From: Actinomycetota bacterium
GTDB lineage: Bacteria; Actinomycetota; Thermoleophilia; Solirubrobacterales; Solirubrobacteraceae
Assembly: GCA_005798685.1 (NCBI GenBank)
Contig: SYIT01000084.1
Location: 1 to 37,436 of the forward strand
DNA length: 37,436 bases
Reading direction: 5' to 3'
Shown here: positions 35,410 to 37,436 of the stretch, one piece after another
Position numbering within the stretch: position 1 is the stretch's first letter
How the letters are laid out: each line of letters begins with the position of its first letter
Made by a program: the position numbers and the translations under genes
Notes under the pieces: model-generated
The model's input: the letters and a program-made list of their open reading frames with translations, nothing else
What the model was told of the DNA's origin: nothing
The model's database searches: none

Positions 35410-37436
35410 CTACTCATCCTCTTCGTCGGCCGCCTCAACCTCGTCCTCCTCTTCTTCAGCGACATCTTCTTCCGGCTCGAGTTCTGCTTCGCTGATCTCG
35501 GCCTCTTCGCCGATCTCTTCGGTCGTCGCCTCCAGCTCGTCGCCGTTGAGCTCCGCTTCGCCAGCGCTGCCTTCGGCGTCCTCTACGACCATCGCAACGG
35601 CGCTGACGACGTCACCGTCACGCACGTTCATTGTTTTGACTCCTTGTGCGCTGCGGCCGTAGCGGTTGATGCCGCTGGCTGCGGTTCGCTGCACCATCCC
35701 CTCGCGTGAGATGAAGATCAGGTCCTGATGCTCGCGCACGACCAGCGCTCCGGCGAGCCCGCCTTTCGCTTCGGTCAGCGCGATTGTCTTGACGCCCTTG
35801 GCGCCACGCTTGGTCTTGCGGTATTCGCGCACCTGTGTACGCTTGCCGTAGCCGTTGTCGGTGATTACGAGTAGATCCATGTCGTCGCGGGCGATGTCCA
35901 TCGCGATCACTTCGCTCTTGTCGCCAACGTCCATCCCCTTGACGCCGCTGGTACTGCGACCCATCGATCGGGCGTCCGATTCAGCGAAGCGGACGGTCAG
36001 GCCGGCCCGTGAGGTGATCAGCACCTCGTCATCCTTGTCAACGCCACGGACGACGATCAGCTCATCGTCGTCGCGGATCTTAATCGCGATGATGCCGTCG
36101 GCCTTGATCGGCGTGTTGTACTGCTGCAGCTCGGTCTTCTTGACGGTCCCCTTCCTGGTTGCGAAGACGAGGTACTGCGTCTCTGTGAAGTCGCGCGTCG
36201 CGAGCACCGATTCGATCCGCTCACCTTCACGCAGCGGCAGCACATTCACCAGCGCGCGGCCTTTCGCCGTGCGCGAGGCCTCAGGCAGCTCATAAACCTT
36301 CGAGCGATAAACCTTGCCACGGTTGGAGAAGAAGAGCAAGAAGTCATGCGAGGAGCAGACGAAGAGGTGCTCAATGAAGTCGCCATCCTTCATATCCATC
36401 CCAGTCACGCCGCGGCCGCCGCGCTGCTGCTGGCGGTAGGTACCAAGCGGCAGCGACTTGATATAGCCGCTCTGCGTGATCGTGATCACCATCTGCTGGT
36501 CGGCGATCAGATCCTCAATATCGATCTCATCCTCGCTTTGGGAGATCAGCGTGCGGCGCTCGTCGGCGAAGCGTTCGCTGATTTCACCCAGCTCTTCCTT
36601 AATCAGATCGAGCACCGCCTGCTCGCTGCCAAGCAGTTCACGCAGCTCACGGATCCGTTCCATTACGTCGTCGTACTCGCTCTTGATCGCGTCCGACTCG
36701 AGCGCCGTCAACTGCGCGAGGCGAAGCTCAAGGATCGCACTGGCCTGAATTGCCGAAAGCTTAAAGTCCTTGACCAGCTTCTCGCGCGCAACGTCGCGAT
36801 CGGAGGCGGCGCGGATCAGCTTGATCACCGCGTCAAGGTTGTCGAGCGCAATCAGCAGGCCCAGCAGGATGTGAGCGCGCGCCTCCTTGATCCCGAGCTC
36901 GTGTTTGGCGCGGCGGACGACGACCTGGCGCTGATGAGCAACATAGGCGGTCAAGACTTCGCGCAGCGACAGCGTCCGCGGCACGCCGTCAACGAGCGCG
37001 ACGGCGTTGACACCGAAGGTCGACTGCATCGAGGTGTGCTTGTAAAGCTGGTTTAGAACGACCTTCGGAATTACGTCGCGCTTGAGTTCAATCACGAGCC
37101 GCATTCCGTTGCGGTCCGACTCGTCGCGCAGATCGGTGATGTCGGGAATCTTCTTCTCGTGGACGAGCGCCGCGATCTTCTGGATCAGGCCGCCCTCGCC
37201 GCCCTTCTTGACCATGTAAGGCAGCTCGGTGACGACGATTGCTTCTTTTCCCTGCGTCAGCGGCTCAATGTGCGCCTTGGCCTGTACGCGGACGCGGCCA
37301 CGGCCCGTTTCGAAAGCGTCACGGATCCCCTGGACGCCGAGGATCGTTCCACCGGTCGGAAAATCGGGGCCCTTGATGTGCCTCATTAGCCCGTCAAGCG
37401 AGATGTCGGGATCGTCGATCAGCGCGATCGTCGCCG
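35410..37436 (-). CDS. gyrA: DNA gyrase subunit A, C-terminal portion (5' end off the right edge)
   Basis: Frame continues past the track start: ATIALIDDPDISLDGLMRHIKGPDFPTGG...; GyrA-box QQQRGGRGVTGM; beta-pinwheel repeats; acidic C-terminal tail. Confidence 0.96.
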   Translation of the reverse strand, partial: ATIALIDDPDISLDGLMRHIKGPDFPTGGTILGVQGIRDAFETGRGRVRVQAKAHIEPLTQGKEAIVVTELPYMVKKGGEGGLIQKIAALVHEKKIPDITDLRDESDRNGMRLVIELKRDVIPKVVLNQLYKHTSMQSTFGVNAVALVDGVPRTLSLREVLTAYVAHQRQVVVRRAKHELGIKEARAHILLGLLIALDNLDAVIKLIRAASDRDVAREKLVKDFKLSAIQASAILELRLAQLTALESDAIKSEYDDVMERIRELRELLGSEQAVLDLIKEELGEISERFADERRTLISQSEDEIDIEDLIADQQMVITITQSGYIKSLPLGTYRQQQRGGRGVTGMDMKDGDFIEHLFVCSSHDFLLFFSNRGKVYRSKVYELPEASRTAKGRALVNVLPLREGERIESVLATRDFTETQYLVFATRKGTVKKTELQQYNTPIKADGIIAIKIRDDDELIVVRGVDKDDEVLITSRAGLTVRFAESDARSMGRSTSGVKGMDVGDKSEVIAMDIARDDMDLLVITDNGYGKRTQVREYRKTKRGAKGVKTIALTEAKGGLAGALVVREHQDLIFISREGMVQRTAASGINRYGRSAQGVKTMNVRDGDVVSAVAMVVEDAEGSAGEAELNGDELEATTEEIGEEAEISEAELEPEEDVAEEEEDEVEAADEEDE

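Noticed and set aside
36346-37056. 236-aa + strand ORF antisense to gyrA
   Set aside because: Opposite gyrA coding sequence; no motif.
1-37436. CRISPR, tRNA/rRNA, IS elements, prophage, toxin-antitoxin or known defence genes
   Set aside because: None recognised; the HNH protein is a common actinobacterial chromosomal HNH family protein without companion genes suggesting a defence island.

Overview
The window is high-GC chromosomal DNA from an actinobacterium. The families and gene order suggest a deep-branching lineage such as Thermoleophilia, but that is inference. From left to right it holds: (i) the 5' end of a transketolase gene and an SDR oxidoreductase; (ii) an extracellular polysaccharide / O-antigen-like locus (about 1.2-18.1 kb) with an initiating sugar transferase, several glycosyltransferases, a flippase, an O-antigen ligase-like protein, a CapD/FlaA1-type dehydratase, a DUF354 protein and a DegT aminotransferase; (iii) an unusual half-DedA + UppP fusion coupled to purM and a Ser/Thr kinase; (iv) a tightly coupled cell-wall/phosphosignalling operon fhaA-fhaB-pstP-rodA-pbpA-pknB-ddl, with another multi-pass kinase beside it; (v) a secreted CARDB-like protein, a DUF4446 protein, pheA and an HNH endonuclease; (vi) a strongly structured noncoding RNA candidate at ~35.15-35.40 kb, ending in a terminator hairpin facing gyrA (partial). 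The most interesting items are the structured RNA, the DedA-UppP fusion, and recurring leaderless promoter geometry (TANNNT 7-10 nt before start codons), including one divergent pair whose -10 elements overlap. I saw no CRISPR array, tRNA, rRNA, transposase or obvious defence system. All family calls come from motif reading; no searches were run.
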